A stretch of 64,000 nt of DNA, from positions 806,001 to 870,000 of the forward strand of contig NZ_CP046600.1 of assembly GCF_018278905.1 (NCBI RefSeq), read 5' to 3'. Below are positions 1 through 9,171 of the stretch, one piece after another. The position numbers and the translations under genes were made by a program. Every line of letters starts with the position of its first letter. Position 1 is the stretch's first letter. A model generated the notes under the pieces. The model was not told the DNA's origin and did no database searches. It saw nothing but the letters and a program-made list of their open reading frames with translations. The stretch is from Mycobacterium spongiae (GTDB lineage: Bacteria; Actinomycetota; Actinomycetes; Mycobacteriales; Mycobacteriaceae).

Positions 1-258
1 TCCGGGCTTCCGGACCGCCAGCGCTTCCGACAGCTGGATGCGCATCGAATATCTCGGTGCATATCTCGGGGCGTGTCTCGGGTAGCGGCCTAATTATGGT
101 TACCGTTGTACCGCCCTGGCAAGGGTTACCGGTGCGTTGTCACTCGTCGCAGGTTGAATTCATAGAACGGCAGAGCCACATCGGCGCACTTCTGGTAGCC
201 ACTCGACGCCTGGCTGACGGCGGGTTCGGAAGAACCGTCTCGACGAAATCCGCGCCGC
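1..258. other. Window edge, no gene recognised
   Basis: No reading frame here has convincing mycobacterial coding character on either strand. It lies downstream of the Rv0455c-like gene and probably holds its 3' untranslated end. Confidence 0.4.
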
Positions 259-708
259 TTAGGCCCAGTTCCACACCGACATATCGCCGGGAGGGTATGC
301 GTTGCACTCCGCGGTGGACTTGGCGACAACGCCCTTGTTATTGAAGAAGATCTTCATGTGGTTTCGCCATCCCCACCACAGCGGATCGATGCCATCGTAA
401 AAATGCTCGGAATAATCCCGGCGCTCCGCTGGCGTCAGCGAGAAGAACCAGTGGGCTTTGTCCTGGGTGGCTTGTTGAAACTCGGGGTGGTTGTTGTAGT
501 CGATCATGTACCGCTGGTAGTAGATCGGGCTGGTATCCCTGGTGGCTGCCAGTATCTGTTCGGCATCGCACGTGGTCGCGATGATCCGGCGCGGGATCGG
601 AAAGTCTTCGGTGGAGTCGGCGACGGCCGTTTTCGGCCAGGTCACGGCGGCCATGCTGAGAGCGAGGAAGGCAGCTCCTGCGCGCAGTGCCAAATTCAGC
701 CGAGACAT
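259..708 (-). CDS. Secreted Rv0455c-like protein linked to mycobactin export
   Basis: This 149-residue protein closely resembles M. tuberculosis Rv0455c (148 residues), a small secreted protein reported to be required for mycobactin siderophore secretion. The ATG at 708 gives [11 protein letters not shown] followed by a hydrophobic core and a likely signal-peptidase site near AVA-DSTED (about residue 30). A longer in-frame start exists at 798 but would put 30 hydrophilic residues before the signal peptide. The mature part is rich in aromatic residues and has two cysteines (TTCDAEQ and AECNAY) that could form a disulphide. It has no recognised enzymatic motif. It stands alone, upstream of and in the same direction as echA2. 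Confidence 0.9.
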   Translation of the reverse strand: MSRLNLALRAGAAFLALSMAAVTWPKTAVADSTEDFPIPRRIIATTCDAEQILAATRDTSPIYYQRYMIDYNNHPEFQQATQDKAHWFFSLTPAERRDYSEHFYDGIDPLWWGWRNHMKIFFNNKGVVAKSTAECNAYPPGDMSVWNWA

Positions 709-784
709 GTTGGTTACCGTAGCACTTTCGGTTGGTGGGCGGGTGGGCTCGGGTGAGCCGGGATCAGATTCATAGCTCAGCTTA

Positions 785-1696
785 CTACGCATCGTCATCA
801 GGAACGATCACATGTGTCGGGTCGGGCCGGCGCTCCGGCGGGGCCTGGCTGTAGTCGCCGAACGGACCGTCGCGGCGTTCGACTGCCGCCCGCACCCCCT
901 CGGTCTTTGCGGTCTGGATGAATTCCACTGCATCGGGAGTGTTGCGCATCAGACCGTCGAGGATGCCGCCCAGCATCTGCGTGGTTGCCAGGCCCATGTT
1001 TTCGTAGGCCTGGTTCACGATCAGCTTCTGAGCGCGCAGCTGCGACAGTGGTATCTGCGCCAGCTCGGCCGCGATCTCGGCCACTCGGGCTTCGAGCCGT
1101 TCGAACGGCACGGCTTCGTTGATCAACTCGACGTCGGCGGCCTCGACGCCGGTCAGTGGCCGGCCCGTCAGCGAGTGCCATTTGACCTTGGCCAGGCTCA
1201 GCCGATACAGCCACATCCCGGTCAGATACGCCCCCCACATCCGACTGTAAGGGGTCCCGATCACGGCGTCGCTGCTGGCGATCACGATGTCGGCGCACAG
1301 CGCATAGTCGCTCGCGCCGCCGACGCACCAGCCATGCACTTGGGCTATCACCGGCTTGGACGCCCGCCAGATGGCCATGAACTTGTGCGTCGGCCCCGTC
1401 TCGTGAGCAGTGACCATGGCGAAATCCTTGCCCGGATCCCACTGTCCATCGGTCGTGATGCCGCCCGACCAATGCTGCAACCCTCCGCCGAAGTTGTAAC
1501 CTCCGGAGAAGGCGCGGCCGGCACCGCGCAGCACAATGACCTTGACTTCCGGGTCGCGCTCGGCCAACCCGATGGCGGCCTCGATCTCGTCAGGCATGGG
1601 CGGAACGATGGTATTCAGCTGGTCCGGCCGATTCAGTGTGACGGTGGCAACCGCGCCGGCCGTCGCGTAGAGCAGCGTTTCGAAGTCAGTGGCCAT
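785..1696 (-). CDS. echA2: Enoyl-CoA hydratase/isomerase family protein EchA2
   Basis: This is a 303-residue crotonase-fold protein matching Rv0456c. The two oxyanion-hole segments are visible: GAGRAFSGG (residues 58-66) and HGWCVGGAS (121-129). The usual catalytic glutamates of true enoyl-CoA hydratases are not obvious: the segment after the second oxyanion glycines reads [11 protein letters not shown], and the later position reads IGTPYSRMW. The substrate is therefore open and it may act on a bulky CoA ester rather than as a standard beta-oxidation hydratase. It probably acts in the cytosol. It lies 31 bases after the peptidase gene on the same strand, so the two may be cotranscribed. Confidence 0.9.
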   Translation of the reverse strand: MATDFETLLYATAGAVATVTLNRPDQLNTIVPPMPDEIEAAIGLAERDPEVKVIVLRGAGRAFSGGYNFGGGLQHWSGGITTDGQWDPGKDFAMVTAHETGPTHKFMAIWRASKPVIAQVHGWCVGGASDYALCADIVIASSDAVIGTPYSRMWGAYLTGMWLYRLSLAKVKWHSLTGRPLTGVEAADVELINEAVPFERLEARVAEIAAELAQIPLSQLRAQKLIVNQAYENMGLATTQMLGGILDGLMRNTPDAVEFIQTAKTEGVRAAVERRDGPFGDYSQAPPERRPDPTHVIVPDDDA

Positions 1697-1727
1697 AGCA
1701 GCAGCGAACTCATTTCCCCGGTGTCGG

Positions 1728-3782
1728 TCAAGCGTCGCCCAGCATCCGGCGCAGGAATGTGTAGCTCAATGCCGACTTGAAGGCGAGCTGTTCGTTGTCG
1801 GCCGCGCCCGCGTGCCCGCCCTCGATATTCTCGTAGTACCAGACCTGGTGGCCCGCGGCACGAAGGGCGGCTGTCATCTTGCGGGCATGGCCGGGATGCA
1901 CCCGATCATCGCGAGTAGACGTGGTCATGAGCACTGGCGGGTATTTCCGGGTTGTCGAAATATTCTGGTACGGCGAATAGTCGGAAATGAACTCCCAGTC
2001 GGCTGGATTGTCCGGGTCGCCGTACTCGGCCACCCACGAGGCGCCAGCCAGCAATAGGTGGTAGCGCTTCATGTCCAGTAGCGGTACGTCGCAGACCAGC
2101 GCGCCGAACTTCTCCGGGTATTTGGTCGCCATGATCCCCATCAACAGTCCGCCGTTGCTTCCGCCTCGCGCGCCGAGCTGCTCGACGGTACAGATGCCAC
2201 GGTTCACCAAATCTGCGGCCACCGCCGCGAAATCCTCGGCGACCTTGTGCCTGCCCTCCCGCATCGCCTGCGTGTGCCAGCCCGGTCCGTACTCGCCGCC
2301 ACCGCGGATGTTGGCCAGCGCAAAGCTGCCCCCGCGGGCCAGCCACAACCGGCCAAGCACGCCGTCGTAACCGGGTGTCCGCGCCGTCTCGAATCCGCCG
2401 TAGCCGCTCAGCAGCGTGGGGCCGGGTCCATGGGAGCTCTCGGGATCGGCAGCCCGCACGACGAAGTATGGAACCGAGGTGCCGTCATCGGACGTAGTGA
2501 AATACTGTGCCACGGAGAGGTTTTCAGCATCGAAGAAGGCCGGCGCGGACTTGATCGGGTCCAGCGGGCCGGTGTCGGTGCCGCGGAGGAGTCGCGACGG
2601 CGAGTCGAATCCACTGGAGTCGAGAAAGAACTCGTCGCCGTAGCGGTCGGCGGTCACGACGACGGTATTGGTGGCGGCTGGGATGCCAGACAGCGGTTCG
2701 CGTCGCCAGGTTCCCGGGGTGGCGATCTCGACTCGGCTGGCGACGTCGGCCAGCGTAACGATCAGCAGCCGGTCTCGGGTCCACGCGTACTGATACAACG
2801 CGGTGTGTTGGTCGGGCTCGAACACCACCTGGATTTGCGCCGTGCCGGCCAGAAAGGCTGCATAGTCGGCGGCCAGCAACGAGCCGGCACGGTATGTGGC
2901 GTTACCCAGGACCCAGTCGGAGCGCAGTTCGATCAGCAACCAGTCACGATGAATGGACACGTTCGCGTCGGTTGGTGCATCGATGCGAACCAGCTCGTCG
3001 TCGCGCAGCTCGTAGACCTCGTCGTTCCAGAAGTCGAGGGCGCGTCTTAACACGGTGCGCTCGAATCCAGGCGTCCGATCCACCGACGCCGTGACGCTCA
3101 CGTCGCTGCGCGCGCCCTCGAAGATCGTCGTTGCATCGGCCAGCGGCGTGCCGCGGCTCCAGCGTTTGATCACCCGCGGATAGCCGGACGTGGTGAGCGA
3201 GTCGGGACCAAAATCGGTGCCCACCAATATGGTATCCGGGTCGGCCCAGGTGAACTGCGACTTGGCCTCCGGTAGCGCAAACCCGTCGCTCACGAATTCG
3301 CGCGTCAGCATGTCGAATTCCCGCGCAACGATCGCATCCGAGCCGCCGGGCGAGAGGCTGATCAGAGCCCGCGTGCGGTCGGGCTCGATGACGGTGGCGC
3401 CGGCCCATACCCATTTCTGGCCGTCGGCGCGGCCGAGCTCGTCGATGTCGATGAGCACATCCCATTCGGGAGTGGCCGTGCGGTAGCTGTCCAGTGTGGT
3501 GCGCCGCCACAGCCCGCGCGGATTGTCCGCGTCGCGCCAGAAGTTGTAGAGGTATTCCCGGCGTCGGCCCACGTAGGGAATGCGGGTATCGGTGTCGAGC
3601 ACCTCAAGAGCCTCGGCGCGCATTCTGTCGAACTCGTCCTGGAGCTTGCCGGCGCAGAACTCTTCCATGGTTGGCTGGTTGCGCGCGCGCACCCAATCCA
3701 GTGCCTCCTCACCGTCAACCTCTTCAAGCCATAGATAGGGGTCCGTGTCGTCCGCGGCAGCCTGCGATGTCATGAAAGCCAT
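1728..3782 (-). CDS. Prolyl oligopeptidase family serine peptidase (Rv0457c)
   Basis: This S9-family peptidase is about 684 residues long. The N-terminal half is a beta-propeller-like region, typical of the gate that limits substrates to peptides. The C-terminal alpha/beta-hydrolase domain carries the triad: Ser in GARGGSNGG (about residue 542), Asp in DDRVHPGHA (about 626) and His in GGHAG (about 657). The ATG at 3782 is chosen because GGAGG lies just upstream of it; ATG at 3773 is the alternative, and the frame stays open to 3848. It is divergent from the aldehyde dehydrogenase gene with a very short shared promoter region. No signal peptide is seen, so a cytosolic oligopeptidase is likely. 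Confidence 0.88.
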   Translation of the reverse strand: MAFMTSQAAADDTDPYLWLEEVDGEEALDWVRARNQPTMEEFCAGKLQDEFDRMRAEALEVLDTDTRIPYVGRRREYLYNFWRDADNPRGLWRRTTLDSYRTATPEWDVLIDIDELGRADGQKWVWAGATVIEPDRTRALISLSPGGSDAIVAREFDMLTREFVSDGFALPEAKSQFTWADPDTILVGTDFGPDSLTTSGYPRVIKRWSRGTPLADATTIFEGARSDVSVTASVDRTPGFERTVLRRALDFWNDEVYELRDDELVRIDAPTDANVSIHRDWLLIELRSDWVLGNATYRAGSLLAADYAAFLAGTAQIQVVFEPDQHTALYQYAWTRDRLLIVTLADVASRVEIATPGTWRREPLSGIPAATNTVVVTADRYGDEFFLDSSGFDSPSRLLRGTDTGPLDPIKSAPAFFDAENLSVAQYFTTSDDGTSVPYFVVRAADPESSHGPGPTLLSGYGGFETARTPGYDGVLGRLWLARGGSFALANIRGGGEYGPGWHTQAMREGRHKVAEDFAAVAADLVNRGICTVEQLGARGGSNGGLLMGIMATKYPEKFGALVCDVPLLDMKRYHLLLAGASWVAEYGDPDNPADWEFISDYSPYQNISTTRKYPPVLMTTSTRDDRVHPGHARKMTAALRAAGHQVWYYENIEGGHAGAADNEQLAFKSALSYTFLRRMLGDA

Positions 3783-3847
3783 TGTGGCCTCCGGCGGTAG
3801 TGTGAGTTGTATTGCATCTGACGAGGATCGAACGAGGAGCTGAGCCA

Positions 3848-5371
3848 ATGACTGTCTTTTCCCGTCCGGGTTCCGCCGACGCGCTGATGTCGTACGAGTC
3901 CCGATATGAAAACTTCATTGGGGGCCAATGGGTTGCGCCCGCCGCGGGCCGATACTTCGAAAACCTGACCCCGGTAACCGGCCAGCCGTTCTGCGAGGTG
4001 CCGCGCTCCGACGCTGCCGACGTCGACAAGGCGCTCGACGCCGCGCACGCGGCGGCTCCGGCATGGGGCAAGACCGCTCCAGCCGAGCGCGCAGCGATCC
4101 TGAACAAGATCGCTGACCGCATCGACGAAAACACCGCCGCGCTGGCTCTGGCCGAAGCCTGGGACAACGGCAAACCCATCCGGGAAACGCTGGCCGCAGA
4201 CATCCCGCTGGCGGCCGATCACTTCCGCTACTTCGCAGCCGCTATCCGCGCTCAGGAGGGCTCGCTGTCGCAGATCGACGAGGACATGGTCGCCTACCAC
4301 TTCCACGAGCCGCTGGGGGTGGTCGCGCAGATCATTCCGTGGAACTTCCCGATCCTCATGGGTGCGTGGAAGCTTGCCCCAGCGCTCGCCGCCGGCAACG
4401 CAGTCGTGCTGAAACCCGCCGAGCAGACGCCCGCCTCGATGCTCTTCTTGATGTCGTTGATCGGTGATCTCTTGCCGCCCGGGGTAATCAACGTTGTCAA
4501 CGGATTCGGCGCTGAGGCCGGCAAGCCGTTGGCATCCAGCGACCGGATCGCCAAGGTCGCGTTCACCGGGGAGACCACGACTGGCCGACTGATCATGCAG
4601 TACGCCGCGCAAACCTTGATTCCCGTCACCCTGGAACTCGGCGGCAAGAGCCCGAACATCTTCTTCTCCGACGTGATGGCCGCGGGTGACGACTTCTGCG
4701 ACAAAGCGCTCGAGGGGTTCACCATGTTCGCTCTCAATCAGGGTGAGGTCTGCACCTGTCCGTCGCGCAGCCTGGTTCAGGCCGACATCTACGACGAGTT
4801 CCTGGAGTTGGCGGCGATCCGCACCAAGGCGGTCCGGCAAGGCGATCCCCTGGACACCGAAACGATGTTGGGCTCCCAAGCGTCGAATGACCAACTGGAA
4901 AAGGTGTTGTCCTACATCGAAATCGGCAAGGGCGAGGGGGCAAAGGTCATCACCGGCGGCGAGCGCGCCGACCTTGGTGGCGACCTGTCCGGCGGCTTCT
5001 ATATGCAGCCGACGATCTTCAGCGGCACCAACGATATGCGGATCTTCCAGGAAGAGATTTTCGGGCCCGTCGTCGCGGTGACCCCGTTTGCCGATTACGA
5101 CGACGCGATGGGCATTGCCAACGACACGCTCTATGGTCTGGGTGCCGGTGTGTGGAGTCGCGACGGCAACACCGCCTACCGTGCCGGGCGGGACATTCAA
5201 GCCGGCCGGGTTTGGGTCAACTGCTACCACGTATACCCAGCACACGCCGCGTTCGGCGGGTACAAGCAGTCTGGTTTCGGCCGTGAGAACCACAAGGTGA
5301 TGCTCGATCACTACCAGCAGACCAAGAACCTGCTGGTGTCCTACTCGGATAAGGCGGTTGGGCTCTTCTGA
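3848..5371 (+). CDS. NAD(P)-dependent aldehyde dehydrogenase (Rv0458)
   Basis: This 507-residue enzyme has the full length of the aldehyde dehydrogenase superfamily and matches Rv0458. It oxidises an aldehyde to the acid with NAD(P). Visible motifs are [16 protein letters not shown] with the general-base Glu (about residue 263), the catalytic loop EVCTCPSR with Cys302, and EEIFGPVV. The ATG at 3848 has GAGGAG upstream. The next gene begins inside the stop codon (TGATG), a translational coupling to the DUF779 gene; such pairs are commonly seen for acetaldehyde dehydrogenases, so acetaldehyde is a plausible but unproved substrate. Confidence 0.92.
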   Translation: MTVFSRPGSADALMSYESRYENFIGGQWVAPAAGRYFENLTPVTGQPFCEVPRSDAADVDKALDAAHAAAPAWGKTAPAERAAILNKIADRIDENTAALALAEAWDNGKPIRETLAADIPLAADHFRYFAAAIRAQEGSLSQIDEDMVAYHFHEPLGVVAQIIPWNFPILMGAWKLAPALAAGNAVVLKPAEQTPASMLFLMSLIGDLLPPGVINVVNGFGAEAGKPLASSDRIAKVAFTGETTTGRLIMQYAAQTLIPVTLELGGKSPNIFFSDVMAAGDDFCDKALEGFTMFALNQGEVCTCPSRSLVQADIYDEFLELAAIRTKAVRQGDPLDTETMLGSQASNDQLEKVLSYIEIGKGEGAKVITGGERADLGGDLSGGFYMQPTIFSGTNDMRIFQEEIFGPVVAVTPFADYDDAMGIANDTLYGLGAGVWSRDGNTAYRAGRDIQAGRVWVNCYHVYPAHAAFGGYKQSGFGRENHKVMLDHYQQTKNLLVSYSDKAVGLF

Positions 5372-5898
5372 TGGTCGCACCGGCGAGCGCCCCTCCGGGC
5401 GTGCTCATCACCGCCGATGCAGCCTCGCTGCTAGCGCGGCTGCAGGATCGCCATGGTCCGGTGATGTTCCACCAATCCGGCGGGTGCTGCGACGGGTCGT
5501 CGCCGATGTGTTACCCGAGCGGGGATTTCCTCGTCGGTGACCGCGACGTATTGCTTGGTGTGCTCGATGTCGGCCCATCATCGGGCTCGGACGGAGTCCC
5601 GGTGTGGATCTCGGGTCCCCAGTACGAAGCCCATTACCAGGGAGAAAAGCAGACCCAGCTGGTCATCGACGTCGTGGCCGGGCGCGGCGGCGGGTTCAGT
5701 CTGGAGGCGCCGGAGGGTGTGCGGTTCCTCAGCCGCGGTCGCGTCCTCACCGCGGCCGAGAAGGTGTTGCTGCAAGCTCAACCGGTGATCACCGGTGCCG
5801 GGTACGCCCGTGGTGAACGTCCGCCGTCGCGTGGTCATATCGTCGATCTCGATGACCACGATGCCGCGCCGGGCACGTGCCGCGCCACTGGGCAGTAA
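5371..5898 (+). CDS. DUF779 protein downstream of aldehyde dehydrogenase (Rv0459)
   Basis: This 175-residue protein of the DUF779 family has the characteristic cysteine cluster HQSGGCCDGSSPMCYP (about residues 34-49), suggestive of metal or cofactor binding. The family habitually sits beside aldehyde dehydrogenase genes, as here, where its ATG overlaps the preceding stop by one base. The function is unknown. An accessory role to the dehydrogenase is inferred from the coupling only. The C-terminal 35 residues are hydrophilic and poorly conserved by eye. Confidence 0.85.
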   Translation: MVAPASAPPGVLITADAASLLARLQDRHGPVMFHQSGGCCDGSSPMCYPSGDFLVGDRDVLLGVLDVGPSSGSDGVPVWISGPQYEAHYQGEKQTQLVIDVVAGRGGGFSLEAPEGVRFLSRGRVLTAAEKVLLQAQPVITGAGYARGERPPSRGHIVDLDDHDAAPGTCRATGQ

Positions 5899-5918
5899 CC
5901 GCAGTAAGGTCGTACACC

Positions 5919-6197
5919 GTGATTCCCCTACCACGGTCATGGCTGCTGACAAGCGCCATGCTGGTTGGCACGGCACTCGGGGTGCTCGCGGGGGTGGCGT
6001 TCACCGTGCTGGTCAGATCCCCGATCCGGCCAGATTTCGTCATTGCGCTGGTCGTCGGGATTCCCACGGTGACCGGGATGGCGGTCGTCCTGCTGTCCGG
6101 GCGTCGGTGGGTCACGATGGTGGGGGCATTCATCCTGGCGATGGCGCCGGGTTGGTTCGGTGTGCTGGTCGCGATCCAGGTGGCATCCGGTGGCTGA
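5919..6197 (+). CDS. Small membrane protein (Rv0460-like)
   Basis: This is a 92-residue hydrophobic protein starting with GTG at 5919 (VIPLPRSWLLTS). Three transmembrane stretches are visible: about residues 7-30, 38-57 and 62-88. The frame is open further upstream to 5877 but that part would overlap the DUF779 gene and reads as non-membrane sequence. It corresponds to Rv0460, a small hydrophobic protein of unknown function. Its end overlaps the next gene by 8 bases, so the two are probably translated together. Confidence 0.75.
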   Translation: MIPLPRSWLLTSAMLVGTALGVLAGVAFTVLVRSPIRPDFVIALVVGIPTVTGMAVVLLSGRRWVTMVGAFILAMAPGWFGVLVAIQVASGG

Positions 6198-6861
6198 CGA
6201 CGGGCACCCGGCGGCGCCAGGCACTGAGCCTTTTATGCCGGATTTCGACGACATCGGCGAGCCCTCGGTGCCGTTCGTGCCGGATTTCGACACGGACGCC
6301 CAGCCCGTTGTTGCTGTGGCAAGCCCGAAGAAGTCTCGCCTGAGAATACGATCCCGCCTGAATAGGCAGCCCGGCCGGACAAAGAAGTCCGGCCCCCCGA
6401 AGAGATCCGGGGCGCACCGGACGCGGCAGCACGAGGACGAGCTCGAAGGTTCAGGGCCAGCCGGCATCGCGCAGGAGCCTACGCCCGATGCTTCGGCCAC
6501 CGACGGGGCTGCCGCCCCGGTGGCGGTTCCTGGCAGGTACCAGTATGTGAAGTGGTGGAAACTGCTGTTGGTGGTGCTCGGCGTCTGGTTCGGCGCGGCG
6601 CCGGTCGGGCTGAGCTTGTTCTACTGGTGGTATCACACCATCGACAAAACGCTGACGGTGTTCGTCGTGTTGGCCTACGTCGTCGTGTGCACTGTGGGCG
6701 GCCTGATGCTGTCAATGGTGCGACGCAGACCGTTGATCGCGGCCCTGTCGCTTGCGGTGATGTCGGGACCGTTCGCCTCGGTCGCCGCCGCGGCACCGCT
6801 CTACGGTTACTATTACTGTGAGCGGGCTAGTCGTTGCCTGATTGGCGTCATCCCCTACTAG
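6190..6861 (+). CDS. Membrane protein with acidic N-terminal region (Rv0461-like)
   Basis: This is about 223 residues long from the GTG at 6190. The first 115 residues are hydrophilic: acidic PDFDDIG and PDFDTDA repeats, then a basic stretch rich in Lys and Arg. After GRYQYVKWWK come three to four hydrophobic segments (about residues 122-145, 152-175 and 178-200) and a short C-terminal tail with two cysteines. The function is unknown. It overlaps Rv0460 by 8 bases and ends 31 bases before lpdC. The N-terminal part may be longer than in M. tuberculosis (174 residues from memory). Confidence 0.72.
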   Translation: MADDGHPAAPGTEPFMPDFDDIGEPSVPFVPDFDTDAQPVVAVASPKKSRLRIRSRLNRQPGRTKKSGPPKRSGAHRTRQHEDELEGSGPAGIAQEPTPDASATDGAAAPVAVPGRYQYVKWWKLLLVVLGVWFGAAPVGLSLFYWWYHTIDKTLTVFVVLAYVVVCTVGGLMLSMVRRRPLIAALSLAVMSGPFASVAAAAPLYGYYYCERASRCLIGVIPY

Positions 6862-6892
6862 GTTTGTCGCGCCGGGCCACTAGGGTGGTGGC

Positions 6893-8287
6893 GTGACTCA
6901 CTACGACGTCGTTGTTCTCGGAGCCGGACCCGGTGGATATGTCGCCGCAATCCGTGCCGCACAGCTCGGTCTGAAGACTGCAATCGTTGAACCCAAGTAC
7001 TGGGGCGGCGTATGCCTCAACGTCGGCTGTATTCCTTCCAAAGCCTTGCTGCGCAATGCCGAGCTGGTCCACATTTTTTCCAAAGACGCCAAGAGTTTCG
7101 GCATGAGCGGCGAAGTGACCTTCGACTATGGGGTTGCCTATGACCGGAGCCGCAAGGTGGCCGATGGCCGCGTTGTCGGCGTGCACTACCTCATGAAGAA
7201 AAACAAGATCACCGAGATCCATGGCTATGGCCGATTCACCGATGCCAACACGCTATCGGTCGATCTCAACGATTCGGGCACAGAAACCGTCACCTTCGAC
7301 AACGCCATCATCGCCACCGGTAGTAGTACCCGATTGGTTCCCGGTACCGAGTTGTCAACCAACGTCGTCACCTACGAGGAGCAGATCCTGTCCCGGGAGC
7401 TGCCCAAGTCGATCGTTATCGCCGGAGCCGGCGCAATCGGCATGGAGTTCGGCTATGTGCTGAAGAACTACGGCGTCGACGTCACGATCGTGGAATTCTT
7501 GCCGCGGGCACTGCCCAACGAGGACGCCGAGGTGTCCAAGGAGATCGAGAGGCAGTTCAAGAAGCTCGGCGTCAAGGTTCGCACCGCAACCAAAGTGGAG
7601 TCGATCTCCGACGACGGGTCGCAAGTCACTGTCACCGTGAGCAAGGGCGACAAGACCGAGGAGCTCAAGGCCGACAAGGTGTTGCAGGCCATCGGGTTTG
7701 CGCCCAACGTGGAGGGATACGGTCTGGACAAGGCGGGCGTCGAACTGACCGAGCGCGGGGCGATCGGTATCGACGACTACATGCACACCAATGTGCCGCA
7801 CATCTACGCGATTGGTGACGTCACCGGTCTGCTGCAGCTTGCCCATGTTGCCGAGGCGCAGGGCATCGTGGCAGCCGAAACCATCGCAGGCGCAGAGACC
7901 TTGGCACTCGGTGACTATCGCATGTTGCCGCGGGCCACGTTCTGCCAGCCGCAGGTTGCCAGCTTCGGACTCACCGAGCAGCAAGCCCGGGACGAAGGTT
8001 ACGACGTCGTCGTCGCCAAATTCCCGTTCACGGCGAACGCTAAAGCACACGGTCTGGGCGATCCCAGCGGGTTCGTCAAGCTGGTGGCCGATGCCAAACG
8101 GGGTGAGCTGCTGGGCGGGCATCTGATCGGCCACGATGTATCCGAGCTGCTGCCGGAACTCACGCTGGCGCAAAAGTGGGACCTGAGTGCCGCCGAACTG
8201 GCTCGCAACGTGCACACTCACCCCACGATGTCGGAGGCACTGCAGGAGTGCTTCCACGGTTTGACTGGCCACATGATCAACTTCTGA
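6893..8287 (+). CDS. lpdC: Dihydrolipoamide dehydrogenase
   Basis: This 464-residue flavoenzyme (E3) reoxidises dihydrolipoamide with NAD+. In mycobacteria it serves pyruvate dehydrogenase, branched-chain ketoacid dehydrogenase and the peroxynitrite reductase built with AhpD, AhpC and DlaT. Visible are the FAD-binding [10 protein letters not shown] (residues 10-19), the redox disulphide [13 protein letters not shown] with Cys41 and Cys46, the NAD-binding [10 protein letters not shown], and the C-terminal catalytic pair HTHPTMSE (His443 and Glu448). The start is GTG at 6893. It matches Rv0462 in length and ends eight bases before the next gene. Confidence 0.97.
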   Translation: MTHYDVVVLGAGPGGYVAAIRAAQLGLKTAIVEPKYWGGVCLNVGCIPSKALLRNAELVHIFSKDAKSFGMSGEVTFDYGVAYDRSRKVADGRVVGVHYLMKKNKITEIHGYGRFTDANTLSVDLNDSGTETVTFDNAIIATGSSTRLVPGTELSTNVVTYEEQILSRELPKSIVIAGAGAIGMEFGYVLKNYGVDVTIVEFLPRALPNEDAEVSKEIERQFKKLGVKVRTATKVESISDDGSQVTVTVSKGDKTEELKADKVLQAIGFAPNVEGYGLDKAGVELTERGAIGIDDYMHTNVPHIYAIGDVTGLLQLAHVAEAQGIVAAETIAGAETLALGDYRMLPRATFCQPQVASFGLTEQQARDEGYDVVVAKFPFTANAKAHGLGDPSGFVKLVADAKRGELLGGHLIGHDVSELLPELTLAQKWDLSAAELARNVHTHPTMSEALQECFHGLTGHMINF

Positions 8288-8294
8288 GCCAACG

Positions 8295-8579
8295 ATGAGG
8301 CCTCACGAGACCACCGGGACCGTTGCGGGTGCTATCGGGGGTGCGGCACTCGGCTATGTCTTCTGGCTGGTCGCCATTTCGATCGGCGAGGACTTCTCAA
8401 CGGTGAGTCGGTGGAGCCGGATCGTGTTGCTGGTGTCGGTTGCGCTAGCGATCGGCGCGGCCATCGGGGGTTTGCTCTTGCGATGGCGGCGCAAATATGC
8501 CTGGTCGGCGTTTGCGTTCTGTTTGCCGGTTCTTCCGGTCGTGCTGACGTTGGCCGTGCTGGCCGACGTCTACCTGTGA
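8295..8579 (+). CDS. Small membrane protein (Rv0463-like)
   Basis: This 94-residue protein has three hydrophobic segments at about residues 8-27, 40-58 and 68-90, separated by short charged loops (RWRRK). It starts eight bases after the lpdC stop and probably shares its transcript. The function is unknown; it corresponds in position and character to Rv0463. Confidence 0.75.
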   Translation: MRPHETTGTVAGAIGGAALGYVFWLVAISIGEDFSTVSRWSRIVLLVSVALAIGAAIGGLLLRWRRKYAWSAFAFCLPVLPVVLTLAVLADVYL

Positions 8580-8586
8580 TCGGCGG

Positions 8587-9171
8587 CTAGCGTTTGTCGA
8601 CCGGGTTGTCCAGAGGGATAGCGAGGGCAGTCACCGTCGCGGCGATCCCGTCGTATTGAGTTGCGAGCATGCAGAATTCGATCAACCGTTGCCGATTGAG
8701 GTGAGTGGCCAACTGCTGAAACGTGTCGGCCGTGACCGAACGATTCGTGATCAACTCATCGGTTGCTTGCAGTAGCGCCTGTTGGCGGGCGCTCAAGACT
8801 TTCCGGGGACCGTCTGACTCGGGAGCCTCCGGCCACGCGAAAATCGTGGCCTGCGTTTGTGCATCCAGCCCCGCACCGCGGGCGATCCGGCGATGGTGCT
8901 GGAGCTCGTACTCGCAAGAGCGTAGGTGCGCGACCCGCAAGATCACCAGCTCGGTATCGGCGCGGGGCAGCCGTCCGCGCAGGAGCCGCCCGCCGTAGAG
9001 CAGGAAAGCCCAAAACAGCGACTGGCGATAACCCAGCGTGGCGAACAGGTGCATCCTCGGCGCCCGCAGCACGCGGGCGCCCACCTTGGCGATCACCCAA
9101 TTGATCGGCCCGAGCTGGCGCAATCCGCCGGGCGGGATGCGCGCGATATCGCCAGATTGCGCCTCGGTCAT
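8587..9171 (-). CDS. Carboxymuconolactone decarboxylase/AhpD-like family protein (Rv0464c)
   Basis: This 194-residue alpha-helical protein carries the AhpD/CMD-type core: VILRVAHLRSCEYELQHHRR followed by ARGAGL. It has a single cysteine plus Glu and His where true AhpD has CxxC, so it is unlikely to be a standard alkylhydroperoxidase. The ATG at 9171 overlaps the ramB stop codon (ATGA), which indicates translational coupling to RamB. It corresponds to Rv0464c. A longer frame to 9285 lies inside ramB and is rejected. Confidence 0.82.
   Translation of the reverse strand: MTEAQSGDIARIPPGGLRQLGPINWVIAKVGARVLRAPRMHLFATLGYRQSLFWAFLLYGGRLLRGRLPRADTELVILRVAHLRSCEYELQHHRRIARGAGLDAQTQATIFAWPEAPESDGPRKVLSARQQALLQATDELITNRSVTADTFQQLATHLNRQRLIEFCMLATQYDGIAATVTALAIPLDNPVDKR

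Noticed and set aside
3770..5380. 536-codon minus-strand frame opposite the aldehyde dehydrogenase
   Set aside because: It is an antisense shadow of a high-GC gene; the plus strand has all aldehyde dehydrogenase motifs.
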